This document shows, piece by piece, positions 43,024 to 52,066 of a stretch of DNA of 64,000 bases. A program made the position numbers and the translations under genes. The notes beneath the pieces are model-generated. The model saw only the letters and a program-made list of their open reading frames with translations. It was not told where the DNA came from and did no database searches. Every line of letters starts with the position of its first letter. Within the stretch, counting starts at the first letter, position 1. The DNA lies in contig NZ_LRDB01000003.1 of NCBI RefSeq assembly GCF_001592935.1, forward strand, positions 124,001 through 188,000, read 5' to 3'. Source of the stretch: Roseivirga echinicomitans. GTDB lineage: Bacteria > Bacteroidota > Bacteroidia > Cytophagales > Cyclobacteriaceae.

Positions 43024-44511
43024 ATGAAACGATTCCCGCTTTTTCTCCTGTCTGTTTTCTTCCTTTTTTCAAGCGCATGTTCTCCTGAAAAATCTTCGGA
43101 CACGGTAGATTTCATTGTGCTTCAAATGAACGATGTCTATGAAATTGCTCCATTAGAAGGCGGTAAAGTAGGTGGAATGGCTCGTGTAGCCACAGTGAGA
43201 AAAAATCTATTGAAGGAAAACCCGAATGTTTTTACCATCCTTTCAGGAGACTTTGTAAGTCCTTCGCTCATTGGCACCCTCACTTATGAAGGTGAAAAAA
43301 TCGCAGGCAGACACATGGTGGAAGTGATGAATGCCGTGGGTGTAGACATTGTAGTGCCCGGTAATCACGAGTTCGACCTAAAGGAAAATGAAATACAGGC
43401 CAGAATTGATGAATCTGACTTTGAATGGACGACTACAAATGTACTTCACGCGGTAGATGGCAAAAACACTGCATGGACACAAAAAGGAAAGCCTTTTCCC
43501 GATCATATTATGAAGTCTGTAGATGGTGTTGACATTGCTTTTTTCGGCTCAACATTGCCCTTCAACAACGCTCCCTACTTAGCTTATACGGACAAATACG
43601 AGTCGGTGAAAGCGGTGTATAACAAGGTGAAGGAAGAAGCTGAAGTATTCATTGGTGTTACGCACCTCAAGAAAGTAGAAGACGATTCTTTGGCCACTTA
43701 TTTTGTGCCTGAATTCGACCTTGTTTTGGGTGGCCACGACCACGCCCATATGAAATATATGTATGGAAATACGTTGATGACCAAGGCCGATGCCAACGCA
43801 AAAACCGTGTATGTGCACAGGGTGAGTTATAATAAAACCACAGGAAAAACGAGCATTAGTTCCGAGCTCTTGCCCATTGATGATGGCGTAGCAGAAGACA
43901 CCGAGGTAAAAGCGCTGGTAGACAAATGGGTAAATATTTCGAATGAAAGTATGGCGGCCATGGGGTATACGCCCAATGAAATCGTGATGACCACCACGGA
44001 TACCCTTGATGGACGCGAAAGCAGTATTCGTTACCGCCCGACCAATTACCCAATTATGACAGCCGAGGCATTTTTATTTGCTGTACCCAATGCCGATTTA
44101 GCGATTTTCAATTCTGGCTCCATTCGACTAGATGACGAACTTACTGGTACCATCACTGAGTACGATATTCTTCGCTCTTTTCCATTTGGGGGGGGCATCT
44201 CCATTGTTGATATAAAAGGTGATGTAGTACAGCGCATTTTAGAAACTGGCACAGTAACCAACGTAGGCATTGGGGGTTATTTACAGTTGGCCAATGCCGA
44301 AAAGAAAGCCGATGGTTGGTACATCAAAGGCGCTAAACTCTCTACTTCCAAATCCTATAAAATGGCTCTCCCTGATTTCGTTCTCAGTGGTGGAGAAGCC
44401 AACCTTGAGTTTATCAAAGACTATCAAAATCAGGCCATCGCCCCTCCAGATTTCAATGGTATCAAAAACGATGTCCGAGATATTGTGATGGCTTATTTTA
44501 GGAAGAAGTAA
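43024..44511 (+). CDS. 5'-nucleotidase / metallophosphatase lipoprotein
   Basis: A 495-residue lipoprotein (lipobox SSAC, Cys19). The N-terminal metallophosphatase domain has SGDFVSPS, GNHEFD (113-118), GVTHLKKVED and the metal-binding GGHDHAH (about 236-242). The C-terminal 5'-nucleotidase domain (about 300-480) includes SGSIRLDDELTGTITEYDILRSFPFGG. The first metal motif reads MNDVYE (35-40) where the usual is NDxH, so one His ligand appears replaced by Tyr. It probably releases phosphate from nucleotides or related esters in the periplasm. It stands alone between two repeat regions. Confidence 0.9.
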   Translation: MKRFPLFLLSVFFLFSSACSPEKSSDTVDFIVLQMNDVYEIAPLEGGKVGGMARVATVRKNLLKENPNVFTILSGDFVSPSLIGTLTYEGEKIAGRHMVEVMNAVGVDIVVPGNHEFDLKENEIQARIDESDFEWTTTNVLHAVDGKNTAWTQKGKPFPDHIMKSVDGVDIAFFGSTLPFNNAPYLAYTDKYESVKAVYNKVKEEAEVFIGVTHLKKVEDDSLATYFVPEFDLVLGGHDHAHMKYMYGNTLMTKADANAKTVYVHRVSYNKTTGKTSISSELLPIDDGVAEDTEVKALVDKWVNISNESMAAMGYTPNEIVMTTTDTLDGRESSIRYRPTNYPIMTAEAFLFAVPNADLAIFNSGSIRLDDELTGTITEYDILRSFPFGGGISIVDIKGDVVQRILETGTVTNVGIGGYLQLANAEKKADGWYIKGAKLSTSKSYKMALPDFVLSGGEANLEFIKDYQNQAIAPPDFNGIKNDVRDIVMAYFRKK

Positions 44512-44513
44512 GC

Positions 44514-44790
44514 GGTAAACGTCACTGCGAGGCACGAAGCAGCCTAACTCCAGCTTGAGCATGCTATTAAAGTCATCTCGTAGATTCCGAAGTCTCGGAA
44601 TTTCACATTTCACAAGATATTGACTACCCTACGTCTATTTCTCAAAAGGATGCTTACAGTATGACTTAGCTTGTTAGCAACTACCTGAAAGCTAGCTTTA
44701 GTAACATAGCCAACATATGTCCCAATACCACCTTCGCGAAACTTCGTGTGCTTTGCGGTTAAAGAATACTCCACGGTACTTAACACCCAT
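44514..44790 (+). repeat. Dispersed intergenic repeat copy R6 (composite)
   Basis: Fills most of the 394-bp gap before the second PadR gene. Modules: GTCACTGCGAGGCACGAAGC, TCATCTCGTAGATTCCGAAG with CGGAATTTCACATTTCACAAG, TATTTCTCAAAAGGATGCTT, and TTCGCGAAACTTCGTGTGC followed by TTTGCGGTTAAAG. The same order, reversed, is found in R8 at 57165-57330. Confidence 0.78.
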
Positions 44791-44847
44791 ATTATAGCCA
44801 CCAACCCACTACTCATTTCTCAATACCCATTACTATTTCTCATAAAA

Positions 44848-44896
44848 ACTGCAATTACGAATAAAATAATTTTATATATTTACTGCAATTACGAAT
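44848..44896 (+). promoter_or_regulatory. Direct repeat upstream of padR (candidate operator)
   Basis: ACTGCAATTACGAAT occurs twice exactly, at 44848-44862 and 44882-44896, 34 bp apart, ending 9 bp before the padR start. An AT-rich promoter-like stretch lies between. It differs from the inverted repeat of the other PadR gene. Confidence 0.6.
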
Positions 44897-44905
44897 GATA
44901 TAGCC

Positions 44906-45232
44906 ATGAAGAAAACCAAATTGGGAGAGTTTGAAGAGCTGGTGCTTATGACGGTAGTCGTGCTTCAAGCCGAAGCCTACGGGGTAGAAATTAAACGAGA
45001 ACTGGAAGACCGACTCAATGAAAAACTGAGCGTGGGTTCCATCCAGTCCGCTTTAAAGCGCATGGAAGAGAAAGGATTTCTGACTTCTGAGTTTGGTGAA
45101 GCCACCCAAAAACGAGGAGGAAAGCGCAAGCGCATTTATAGCGCCACACCATATGCGCACAGAATTTTGGAGGAAATGAAAGACATCCGCACTCAACTTT
45201 GGTCAGCAATGCCCAAAATGGCCACCAGCTAA
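44906..45232 (+). CDS. PadR-family transcriptional regulator
   Basis: A 108-residue winged-helix regulator close to the one at 40338-40667: KLGEFEELVLMTVVVLQAEAYGVEIKRELEDRLNEKLSVGSIQSALKRMEEKGFLTSEFGE with wing KRGGKRKRIYSATPYAHRIL. Start ATG 44906 is unambiguous. The FtsX permease gene follows after a single base, so the two form an operon. Two perfect copies of a 15-bp direct repeat upstream may be its binding sites. Confidence 0.93.
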   Translation: MKKTKLGEFEELVLMTVVVLQAEAYGVEIKRELEDRLNEKLSVGSIQSALKRMEEKGFLTSEFGEATQKRGGKRKRIYSATPYAHRILEEMKDIRTQLWSAMPKMATS

Positions 45233-45233
45233 T

Positions 45234-47840
45234 TTGAACAATACACAAAACGATATTCAACCACCTCGCTGGTCATTAAGGCTTCTACGCTTCTTTCTGA
45301 AAAAAGACTTTTTAGAAGAAATAGAAGGCGATATGGAGGAAGTATTCGCTGAAAATCTAGTGCAGTACTCGGTCAAAAAATCTAGAAGGCTTTACAATCG
45401 TGAAGTCTTAAAACTGCTGCGCCCCGCTTTGGTCAGAGGGCTTGGAGGAAATCATCAACTCAATTATCTCGGTATGTTACAACACAACTTATTAATTACG
45501 CTCAGAGGTTTCAAGCGACACAAAGCTACTTTCTTAATTAATCTCATTGGCCTTTCCACGGGTTTAGCTGCGGCCTTGCTCATTTTCCTTTGGGTAAATG
45601 ATGAACGCTCGGTAGACACCTTTAATGATAAAAACGATCGGCTATATTGGGTCTTTACCAATTTCACTTTGCCCGAAAGTGTGCTCACTTGGGATTATAC
45701 TTCGGGCAAATTGGCACAAGCCATAAAAGAAGAATTCCCAGAAGTGGAAGATGCCGTTAGGGTGGGTAATCACTTTTTCAGGCCTCAAGGCACCATTAGC
45801 CACAGCGAAAAAAACTTTGAAGTAAATGGGCTTTTTGCGAGCTCTAACTTCTTCCAAGTTATGACTTACCCGCTGATTTCGGGAAAAACAGAAAGGATCA
45901 TTCAAGACAAAAACGCAGTTGCAATTTCAGAGTCGCTTGCTATCACCGTTTTTGGTGCTGCTGAAAAGGCGGTGGGTAATACGATTGAATGGGAGAGTTC
46001 ACTATTCAAGCAATCTTTTGTGGTATCTGGTGTGTTTAAGGATCCGCCCAAGAATGCCACCGAGCAATTCAACATTGTTGTCAATTACCAGGTATTGATC
46101 GATGCCGAAGAATGGGCCGAAGATTGGAAAGGTGGCTATGCACGCACCTATTTGCTCTTAAAAGATGGAGCAGATGCCGAGCAATTGAATAAGAAAATTG
46201 CGCGTTTAATGTATGGAAAGACGGGTAATAATAAGCAAAACCTCTTCATTCAGCCCTATGCAAAAAACTACCTCTATGGTGCTTATGAGAATGGGATCCA
46301 AGTAGGTGGAAGAATTGAGAATGTTCGGCTTTTCACGGTCATTGCCATTTTTATTCTGCTGATTGCCTGCATCAATTTCATGAACCTCTCTACTGCGCAA
46401 GCTTCGAAAAAAATGAAAGAAGTAGGGGTGAAAAAGGCAATTGGGGCAAATCGTGGAGACTTGGTCTTTCAGTTTTTGGGAGAGTCCATTTTACTCTCGC
46501 TACTGGCGCTTTTGGTGGCCATTGGATTGGTTGTTTTACTCCTTCCTCAGTTCAATGAGATTACTTCTAAGCAGCTTGAATTTAATCTAAACGATTTCAT
46601 TTTACCACTTTTGGCCATCGTGCTGGGCACTGGAATACTAGCGGGTAGTTATCCCGCTTTCTACCTTTCAGGTTTTAAGCCCGTGGCGGTACTTAAAGGA
46701 AAAGTAGCCAACCTAAGGGGTGAGGAATGGATCAGAAAAGGTTTGGTGGTAGTGCAGTTCACGCTGTCTATTATTTTCATTATTGGTGTAATCACCATTA
46801 ACAGACAGATGGAGTATACCTATAGCAAACCGCTGGGTTATGATCGTGAAAACATCATTACGTTTACTAGAAAAGGTCCAGAAAGCTTCGACCCTACTCC
46901 GTTTTTAACAGCGCTTAGGGCACTACCTGGCGTAACCAGTGTTGGCAATATGTCTGGAGACTTTCTTTGGGGAAATGACAACAGCAGCGGCTACTCATGG
47001 GAAGAAGGTGACGCGGATGACAATCACCTGTTCAAGTCGCCAAGAATCGGTTATAACATTGTTGAAACGCTGGAGCTAAAACTTGTAGCAGGCCGGTCAT
47101 TTTCAAAAGAAATGAATGACGATGAAAGCAAAATCATGCTCAACGAAACCGCAGTTAAATTCATGGGGCTAAAAGACCCAATTGGATTTCAGCTGGAAGC
47201 TTCGCCAAATGACTTTAAGGAAGTTATTGGTGTAGTAAGCGATTTTCAATATGGCTCATTACACCAAGAAATTGAGCCCATGCTCTTCCGTTTCAGGAGC
47301 AGCGGAGATGATTTTATCGTCAGGTTGCAACCAGGAACTGAAGTGAACACGCTTGAAAAAATCAAAACGATTTACGCCAAGCTCAACCCAAAATACGACT
47401 TCGAGCCTTCCTTTTTAGAAGATGATTATCGTGCCTTATATAGTACAGAAGACAAGGTAGCCCAACTGTCCAACTACTTGGCTGGCATTGCCATTCTCAT
47501 TTCGTGTCTTGGCCTTTTTGGCTTGGCCACTTTTACGGCAGAACGAAGAAGCAAGGAAATTGGAATCAGGAAAATATTGGGTGCAAGTCAGGTAGTAGTA
47601 GTGAAATTACTTACGGCTACATTTACCAAAACGGTGCTGATTTCCATAATTCTAGCCATTCCTATTGGCTATTACTTCTCCAACCAATGGCTTCACAATT
47701 TTGCTTATTCCATCGAATTGAAATGGTGGTTCTTTGCCCTGGCTGGTGTTTCCACCTTATTCATTGCCTGGCTTACCGTAGGTTTTCAAACACTTAAATC
47801 AGCCAGAATCAACCCTGTGGACTGTTTGAGGAATGAGTGA
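45234..47840 (+). CDS. FtsX-like ABC permease with N-terminal prefix domain
   Basis: An 868-residue paralogue of the permease at 37663-40341. It begins with TTG 45234, one base after the PadR stop. The prefix domain (residues 1-70, SLRLLRFFLKKDFLEEIEGDMEEVFAEN) precedes a membrane helix, then two MacB-like periplasmic domains and helix bundles. Family phrases are ACINFMNLSTAQASKKMKEVGVKKAIGAN and SCLGLFGLATFTAERRSKEIGIRKILGAS. No ATPase is encoded beside it. Such PadR-controlled permeases are thought to be stress- or antimicrobial-responsive exporters or mechanotransmitters; substrate unknown. Confidence 0.92.
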   Translation: MNNTQNDIQPPRWSLRLLRFFLKKDFLEEIEGDMEEVFAENLVQYSVKKSRRLYNREVLKLLRPALVRGLGGNHQLNYLGMLQHNLLITLRGFKRHKATFLINLIGLSTGLAAALLIFLWVNDERSVDTFNDKNDRLYWVFTNFTLPESVLTWDYTSGKLAQAIKEEFPEVEDAVRVGNHFFRPQGTISHSEKNFEVNGLFASSNFFQVMTYPLISGKTERIIQDKNAVAISESLAITVFGAAEKAVGNTIEWESSLFKQSFVVSGVFKDPPKNATEQFNIVVNYQVLIDAEEWAEDWKGGYARTYLLLKDGADAEQLNKKIARLMYGKTGNNKQNLFIQPYAKNYLYGAYENGIQVGGRIENVRLFTVIAIFILLIACINFMNLSTAQASKKMKEVGVKKAIGANRGDLVFQFLGESILLSLLALLVAIGLVVLLLPQFNEITSKQLEFNLNDFILPLLAIVLGTGILAGSYPAFYLSGFKPVAVLKGKVANLRGEEWIRKGLVVVQFTLSIIFIIGVITINRQMEYTYSKPLGYDRENIITFTRKGPESFDPTPFLTALRALPGVTSVGNMSGDFLWGNDNSSGYSWEEGDADDNHLFKSPRIGYNIVETLELKLVAGRSFSKEMNDDESKIMLNETAVKFMGLKDPIGFQLEASPNDFKEVIGVVSDFQYGSLHQEIEPMLFRFRSSGDDFIVRLQPGTEVNTLEKIKTIYAKLNPKYDFEPSFLEDDYRALYSTEDKVAQLSNYLAGIAILISCLGLFGLATFTAERRSKEIGIRKILGASQVVVVKLLTATFTKTVLISIILAIPIGYYFSNQWLHNFAYSIELKWWFFALAGVSTLFIAWLTVGFQTLKSARINPVDCLRNE

Positions 47841-47965
47841 TTTGAAAGGAATGACTAGTCGACTGGCTTAGCCGAGTGACTGGCAGCTATTTAACCTAAA
47901 ACCAATATGCAATCCATCACTCAGTGAAACCGAGCCATTGTTTTTTGATTTAAGATTTACGGACG
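47841..47965 (+). repeat. Dispersed intergenic repeat copy R7 (short)
   Basis: Holds CTGGCTTAGCCGAGTGACTGG and CCATCACTCAGTGAAACCGAG, which match the TTGGCTTTGCCGAG and CCATCACTCGG modules of R3, in the same order. The 3' TTTGCGGTT module is missing. Confidence 0.7.
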
Positions 47966-47971
47966 CCTCAA

Positions 47972-48856
47972 TCAAAACATAGTTGCCTGTCCACCTTGCT
48001 GTTCAGGGACATGCAAACTGTAGCCCAGTTCGTTATTCAGTCGCTTAATGAAATAAGCAGAAAGCAAAGGCGAGGCCTTCTCAAGGTTTTGGTGAACGAA
48101 GAAGTAAATATCTTCCAAACCACCCATTTCAATCCAAGTCTTAATTCGTTCGAACCAATCATCTAAACGCGCATAATCACTTTCATGGTTGGCACCCACG
48201 TAGCGAATAAAGGCTTTGGACGTAGTAAGGCGCATGTGAAGTAAATCTCTTCGACCGGCAGTATCGGTGATAATGTTCGTTACATTATTTTCTTCTAGCA
48301 GGGAATAGAATTGGTTAGCTACCTCGGTGTCATTAAGCCAATCGGTATGCCTTACTTCTACCGCAAGCGGAATTCCTTTTGGAAAATTTGTGATAAAATG
48401 CGCTAACCTATCCCAGTTTTTCGGTCCAAAATTTTCGTGCAATTGAAGAAAAGTCTGCTCCATTTTTTCCTCCAAACCAGACAAGGCATTCACGAAGTCT
48501 TCTGTGTAGCGATCCGCATCGTTCAGCCGCTTTCTATGGCTGATCATCTGATTGACTTTAGGGAAGAATTTGAAATCGGCAGGCGTTTTTCCATACCAGT
48601 TTTCAAACTGTTCAGTGCTATAATTATAGAAGGTGGCGTTCAACTCGATGCTGTTGAATTGAGTAGCATAGTAAGTCAGTTCGTCTTTAGTGCCTTTGGG
48701 GTAAAAGCCCTTCAAGTCGGTCTTGTTCCATTTTGCGCAACCCACATAAATCTTGGGTTTAGCCTTTGATTTCCCCAAAAGCTTGGCCGTACCTGGATGA
48801 TCTTGTGGTAAAGTAAAATCAATTTTCTCTGGGTGTTCAACGCTTCCAAATTTCAT
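47972..48856 (-). CDS. DUF72-family (YecE-like) protein
   Basis: A 294-residue protein of the DUF72 family, a TIM-barrel-like fold of undefined biochemical function. Visible motifs are KIYVGCAKWNKTDLKGFYPKGTKDELTYYATQFNSIELNATFYNY (about 35-80), the TPADFKFFPKVNQMISH segment, the LQLHENFGPK strand, VEVRHTDWL, and the C-terminal YFFVHQNLEKASP. Compared with E. coli YecE it carries a short N-terminal extension. It is transcribed alone. A hairpin with a minus-strand T-tract sits 35-65 bp upstream of its start and could affect its expression. Confidence 0.88.
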   Translation of the reverse strand: MKFGSVEHPEKIDFTLPQDHPGTAKLLGKSKAKPKIYVGCAKWNKTDLKGFYPKGTKDELTYYATQFNSIELNATFYNYSTEQFENWYGKTPADFKFFPKVNQMISHRKRLNDADRYTEDFVNALSGLEEKMEQTFLQLHENFGPKNWDRLAHFITNFPKGIPLAVEVRHTDWLNDTEVANQFYSLLEENNVTNIITDTAGRRDLLHMRLTTSKAFIRYVGANHESDYARLDDWFERIKTWIEMGGLEDIYFFVHQNLEKASPLLSAYFIKRLNNELGYSLHVPEQQGGQATMF

Positions 48857-48890
48857 ACATCAAGATTTGTCTCAAGTTAAGCTAATCCAC

Positions 48891-48922
48891 AAAAAAAGCC
48901 CAAACCTGTGAGGGTGTGGGCT
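48891..48922 (-). terminator. Hairpin with T-tract upstream of DUF72 gene
   Basis: AGCCCA/TGGGCT arms with an inner AACC/GGGT pairing, followed on the minus strand by seven T. No gene lies upstream on that strand, so it may be an attenuator or a remnant. Confidence 0.4.
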
Positions 48923-49071
48923 GCAAGTAAAGAGTGAAGTTCATCCTTTTCTTTAAATTGAGTCATGATTCGGATGAATAACCATGGTCAATTGTCATTA
49001 ATTTCCGCTCAAATCTAATGACGCATTCCACATAAAAAAACTATTTTAGCTAATTCTTCTGAAAAGATTTT

Positions 49072-49818
49072 ATGCTGAAAAAAGGGATTCAAATACTGTA
49101 CACGGCTTGGTGCGCGATTTGGTTTGTGGCCATCATGATTGCGCTGTCTCCTTTTACGGTAATTCCAAGATTGATCAGCCCCAAACTGGACAAATTCAGT
49201 TACTTTTTTGCCCGTGTCTGGGTCTTCCTGTTTTCCGCGTTTTCTTTTATTCATTTTAAAACACATAACCGAAACTTAATTCAGCGTGGTCAGCCCTATA
49301 TTTTCACTATTAATCATACCTCCTTTTTGGATGCCCCCGCCATTCCACGAGCCATTCCCGTTCCTTTAAAAGGTTTGGGTAAAGAGGAACTGGCTAAAAT
49401 TCCTCTGTTTGGATTTATCGCTGGCAGTTTTGCCGTCTGGGTGGATCGTACTAGTGAAGAAAGCAGAAAGAAATCTGTTGAGAAATTAGTGAGGAATTTG
49501 AATCGCGGGTTATCCATTATGGTGGCCCCTGAAGGTACGCGAAACAATACCGATGAACCACTGCTTCCTTTCTATAACGGCCCTTTCCGATTGGCCATTG
49601 AAACGGGCACTCCCATTATGCCTTTGATTATTCACGATGCAAAAAGGCTTATGCCCAAAGGTCAGTTGGGCTTGAGACCAGGACTAATTCATAATTATTT
49701 TCTTCCACCCATTTCTACCCAAAATATGACGCAGGAAGACCTTCCAGCCCTAAAAGCTCAAGTTTATGAAATGATGAAATCTAAGATCATTGAACTAGAT
49801 AAGGAGAATAAAAGCTAA
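49072..49818 (+). CDS. 1-acyl-sn-glycerol-3-phosphate acyltransferase (PlsC family)
   Basis: A 248-residue membrane-associated acyltransferase of phospholipid synthesis. The catalytic HX4D motif is NHTSFLD (His82-Asp87), and EGTR lies at 154-157 with phrases PLFGFIAGSFAVWVDR (about 111-126) and GTPIMPLIIHD. An N-terminal hydrophobic segment (about 10-30) and a second around 45-62 anchor it to the membrane. It most likely converts lysophosphatidic acid to phosphatidic acid, though some family members act on ornithine or glycine lipids common in Bacteroidota. Confidence 0.88.
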   Translation: MLKKGIQILYTAWCAIWFVAIMIALSPFTVIPRLISPKLDKFSYFFARVWVFLFSAFSFIHFKTHNRNLIQRGQPYIFTINHTSFLDAPAIPRAIPVPLKGLGKEELAKIPLFGFIAGSFAVWVDRTSEESRKKSVEKLVRNLNRGLSIMVAPEGTRNNTDEPLLPFYNGPFRLAIETGTPIMPLIIHDAKRLMPKGQLGLRPGLIHNYFLPPISTQNMTQEDLPALKAQVYEMMKSKIIELDKENKS

Positions 49819-49868
49819 TTTGGCATTCATTTTGGAATGGAGGCTTACTCAACCAAACAATAAAGCTT

Positions 49869-51014
49869 ATGAAAACTTTTCTACACTCACTTTTGGCGCT
49901 TATGGTGTTGACTATCGTAAGCTGTGCTACAGGAAAAAACGCACTTGAAAAAGGCAATTACGAAACAGCTTTAGACCGTGCCATCAATCGTTTACAGTCG
50001 AACCCAGATAACAAGAAATCGCAGGATGTATTGATTGAGGGGTATCGTTTGGCGAGCAATTATCATATGGATTACATCCGTATGTTGGCCGTAAATAATG
50101 ATCCAAATAAATGGGAGGCTACTTATTATCAGTACCAGCAGCTGAACAGTTATTATCGCCAAATTCAGCGATGCCCAGCTTGTTTGTCACTGGTAATGCC
50201 TAAATCTTTTATTAGTGAAGAAAGTGATGCGGGCAGAAAAGCGGCAGACTATCAAGTAGAATTGGGCAATAATGCTTTGGCTACCAATACTATTGAAGGC
50301 GGAAGAAGAGCTTTTAAGCATTTCAATTTTGCGCTCAACTTTGATAGAAACGTGCCGAATATTGATAGTTTGTTGACTGATGCTAGAAACATGGGGACTG
50401 TACGGGTTTTAATCGAGCCAATTCCAATTCATTCTCGCAGTTTAGAGTTGACAAATGAATACTTCGAAAACAGAGTTATTGAGTATTTGGACCGATTCAG
50501 CGAAGGCAGGTTCATCCAGTTTTTCACTGTTGATGAAGCAGAGCAAATTGACTTGCAGCCTGATCAAATCGTGTCAATGCAATTTGACGATTTTGTATTG
50601 GGTCAAACTTTGATTGAATCGAATACCAAAGAAATAAAGCGTGACAGCGTAGTGGTTGGACAGTTTACTGACGACAAAGGCGTAAAGCACGATGTTTATA
50701 ACACTGTGAAAGCTCAATTGACTGTAAACCGTAAAACGCTCTCGTCTCAGGGTGTAATGAATTTCGAAATAAGAGATGCTTATACTAACCGAATTTTGAC
50801 CAATCGTAAGTTGCCAAGCAAAGATGTTTGGGTACACGAATGGGCTTCGTTTAACGGAGATTCAAGGGCGCTTAATCGTGATGAAATAGAAATGAGTAAA
50901 GGGAAAGAGTTACCTCCGCCTCCACCTCAAACCCTATTCATCGGTTTTATAGACCGCATCTACGATCAAATTATTGGCAACATCAGTAATTTCTATAGAG
51001 ATTCTGAAATATAA
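49869..51014 (+). CDS. Hypothetical lipoprotein with TPR-like N-terminus
   Basis: A 381-residue lipoprotein (signal peptide MKTFLHSLLALMVLTIVSC, Cys19). The next 100 residues are helix-rich with a TPR-like unit (ALEKGNYETALDRAINRLQSNPDNKKSQDVLIEGY). The central and C-terminal parts (about 180-350) look beta-rich (VRVLIEPIPIHSRSLELTNEYFENRVIEYLDRF). A Pro-run (KELPPPPPQTLF) precedes a hydrophobic C-terminal segment. Two Cys in RCPACLSL could form a disulfide. I recognise no named family. It stands 50 bp downstream of the acyltransferase and might share its transcript. Confidence 0.8.
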   Translation: MKTFLHSLLALMVLTIVSCATGKNALEKGNYETALDRAINRLQSNPDNKKSQDVLIEGYRLASNYHMDYIRMLAVNNDPNKWEATYYQYQQLNSYYRQIQRCPACLSLVMPKSFISEESDAGRKAADYQVELGNNALATNTIEGGRRAFKHFNFALNFDRNVPNIDSLLTDARNMGTVRVLIEPIPIHSRSLELTNEYFENRVIEYLDRFSEGRFIQFFTVDEAEQIDLQPDQIVSMQFDDFVLGQTLIESNTKEIKRDSVVVGQFTDDKGVKHDVYNTVKAQLTVNRKTLSSQGVMNFEIRDAYTNRILTNRKLPSKDVWVHEWASFNGDSRALNRDEIEMSKGKELPPPPPQTLFIGFIDRIYDQIIGNISNFYRDSEI

Positions 51015-51075
51015 ATATTTGGCCTTGGCATTTTTGTCAGGGCCAATTAATTGATTACCCGAAAGACGCAAAACC

Positions 51076-51300
51076 ATGACCACCCCAAAAGAAGCCCAAC
51101 CGAACAACCCCCTCCACGGAGTAAAACTGGCCGATATCCTTGCGGTATTGGTGAAGAAATATGGCTGGGAAGAATTGGGCGATAGAATCAATATTCGCTG
51201 TTTTACACACGACCCCTCCATTAAATCAAGCCTTACCTTTTTGCGGAAAACGCCTTGGGCGAGAGAAAAAGTAGAACAGCTGTATCTTAGATCTATCTAG
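51076..51300 (+). CDS. VF530-family (DUF2132) small DNA-binding protein
   Basis: A 74-residue cytoplasmic protein matching the VF530/DUF2132 family: [61 protein letters not shown]. The Gly-Trp-Glu-Glu and [11 protein letters not shown] segments are diagnostic. Family members are proposed to bind DNA via a helical double-hairpin fold. It stands alone, 61 bp after the lipoprotein gene. Confidence 0.88.
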   Translation: MTTPKEAQPNNPLHGVKLADILAVLVKKYGWEELGDRINIRCFTHDPSIKSSLTFLRKTPWAREKVEQLYLRSI

Positions 51301-51325
51301 TTGAGCCGTTCTCTCATTGAGGTGG

Positions 51326-51532
51326 CTATCTTTTCTTCTTTCTAAAAAAGGTATACCAAACAAAACCTATTGCCATAATTCCAATCAGGATTCCCCAGAT
51401 CAAATCGGGGTTTTTAGAAAGGAAGTCGCTATCATCAGGGTTGTCGGCATTAAAGATTGACCTTTGAACCACCGGGGTGTATTCAACTGAATCGAAATGG
51501 CTTGAAGGATTTTCTATGAATGTATAAAGCAT
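51326..51532 (-). CDS. Small tail-anchored membrane protein
   Basis: A 68-residue frame with a polar, acidic N-terminal half (FNADNPDDSDFLSKNPD) and one C-terminal membrane helix (LIWGILIGIMAIGFVWYTFF, about residues 44-63) ending in RKKKR. The basic tail fits an inside C-terminus. Coding is supported by the amphipathic design, but no family is recognised and its start has no clear promoter. Confidence 0.6.
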   Translation of the reverse strand: MLYTFIENPSSHFDSVEYTPVVQRSIFNADNPDDSDFLSKNPDLIWGILIGIMAIGFVWYTFFRKKKR

Positions 51533-51636
51533 AATTTATCTCTTAATTAAGGTAAACATGCCCGACCATCGAGCAGCGTTAACTATGCCTTAGTAACTTT
51601 CAGAAGTGTTAAAGGTTTACCGAGGTTTGGTAAAGG

Positions 51637-51668
51637 AAAAGCCCCGATCTACTAGAAACCGAGGCCTT
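51637..51668 (-). terminator. Hairpin terminator after YbjQ gene
   Basis: On the minus strand GGCCTCGGT pairs with ATCGGGGC (with G-T pairs) around a 9-nt loop and ends in TTTT. It lies 30 bp beyond the YbjQ-family stop codon. Confidence 0.6.
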
Positions 51669-51697
51669 ATGGGATAGAAAACACCAATCGGTGTATC

Positions 51698-52018
51698 TTA
51701 TTGATAGGTTACCGCAGTTCCGCTTGCTGTGACCATAAGCATACTGGAACTTTGACCTACCGTTTCGTAATCCAAATCAATGCCCACTACTGCGTTGGCG
51801 CCCATTGCTTGAGCGCTGTATTGTAATTCTTGCATTGCACTATTTTTCGCTTCGCGAAGCACTTTTTCATAAGAGCCAGAGCGACCACCGACTAAATCGG
51901 TAATGCTGGCGAAAATATCTTTGAACAGGTTGGCGCCAATAATGGCTTCTCCTGTAATTACGCCATGGTATTTTGTAATCGCGTGACCTTCGATAGTTGG
52001 GGTTGTTGTTAAAAGCAT
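51698..52018 (-). CDS. YbjQ-family (UPF0145) heavy-metal-binding-domain protein
   Basis: A 106-residue YbjQ-family protein. The start is ATG 52018 ([26 protein letters not shown]), which fits the family; an upstream frame start would add a foreign-looking 11 residues. Family motifs are the [22 protein letters not shown] helix and [18 protein letters not shown]. The fold is a pentameric alpha/beta dodecin-like ring; function is undefined. It follows the cupin gene by 48 bp on the same strand. Confidence 0.9.
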   Translation of the reverse strand: MLLTTTPTIEGHAITKYHGVITGEAIIGANLFKDIFASITDLVGGRSGSYEKVLREAKNSAMQELQYSAQAMGANAVVGIDLDYETVGQSSSMLMVTASGTAVTYQ

Positions 52019-52066
52019 GTGGTTGTTTTGTTTTGAGTTTTCGCTGCACATTCATGCAGAACACAA

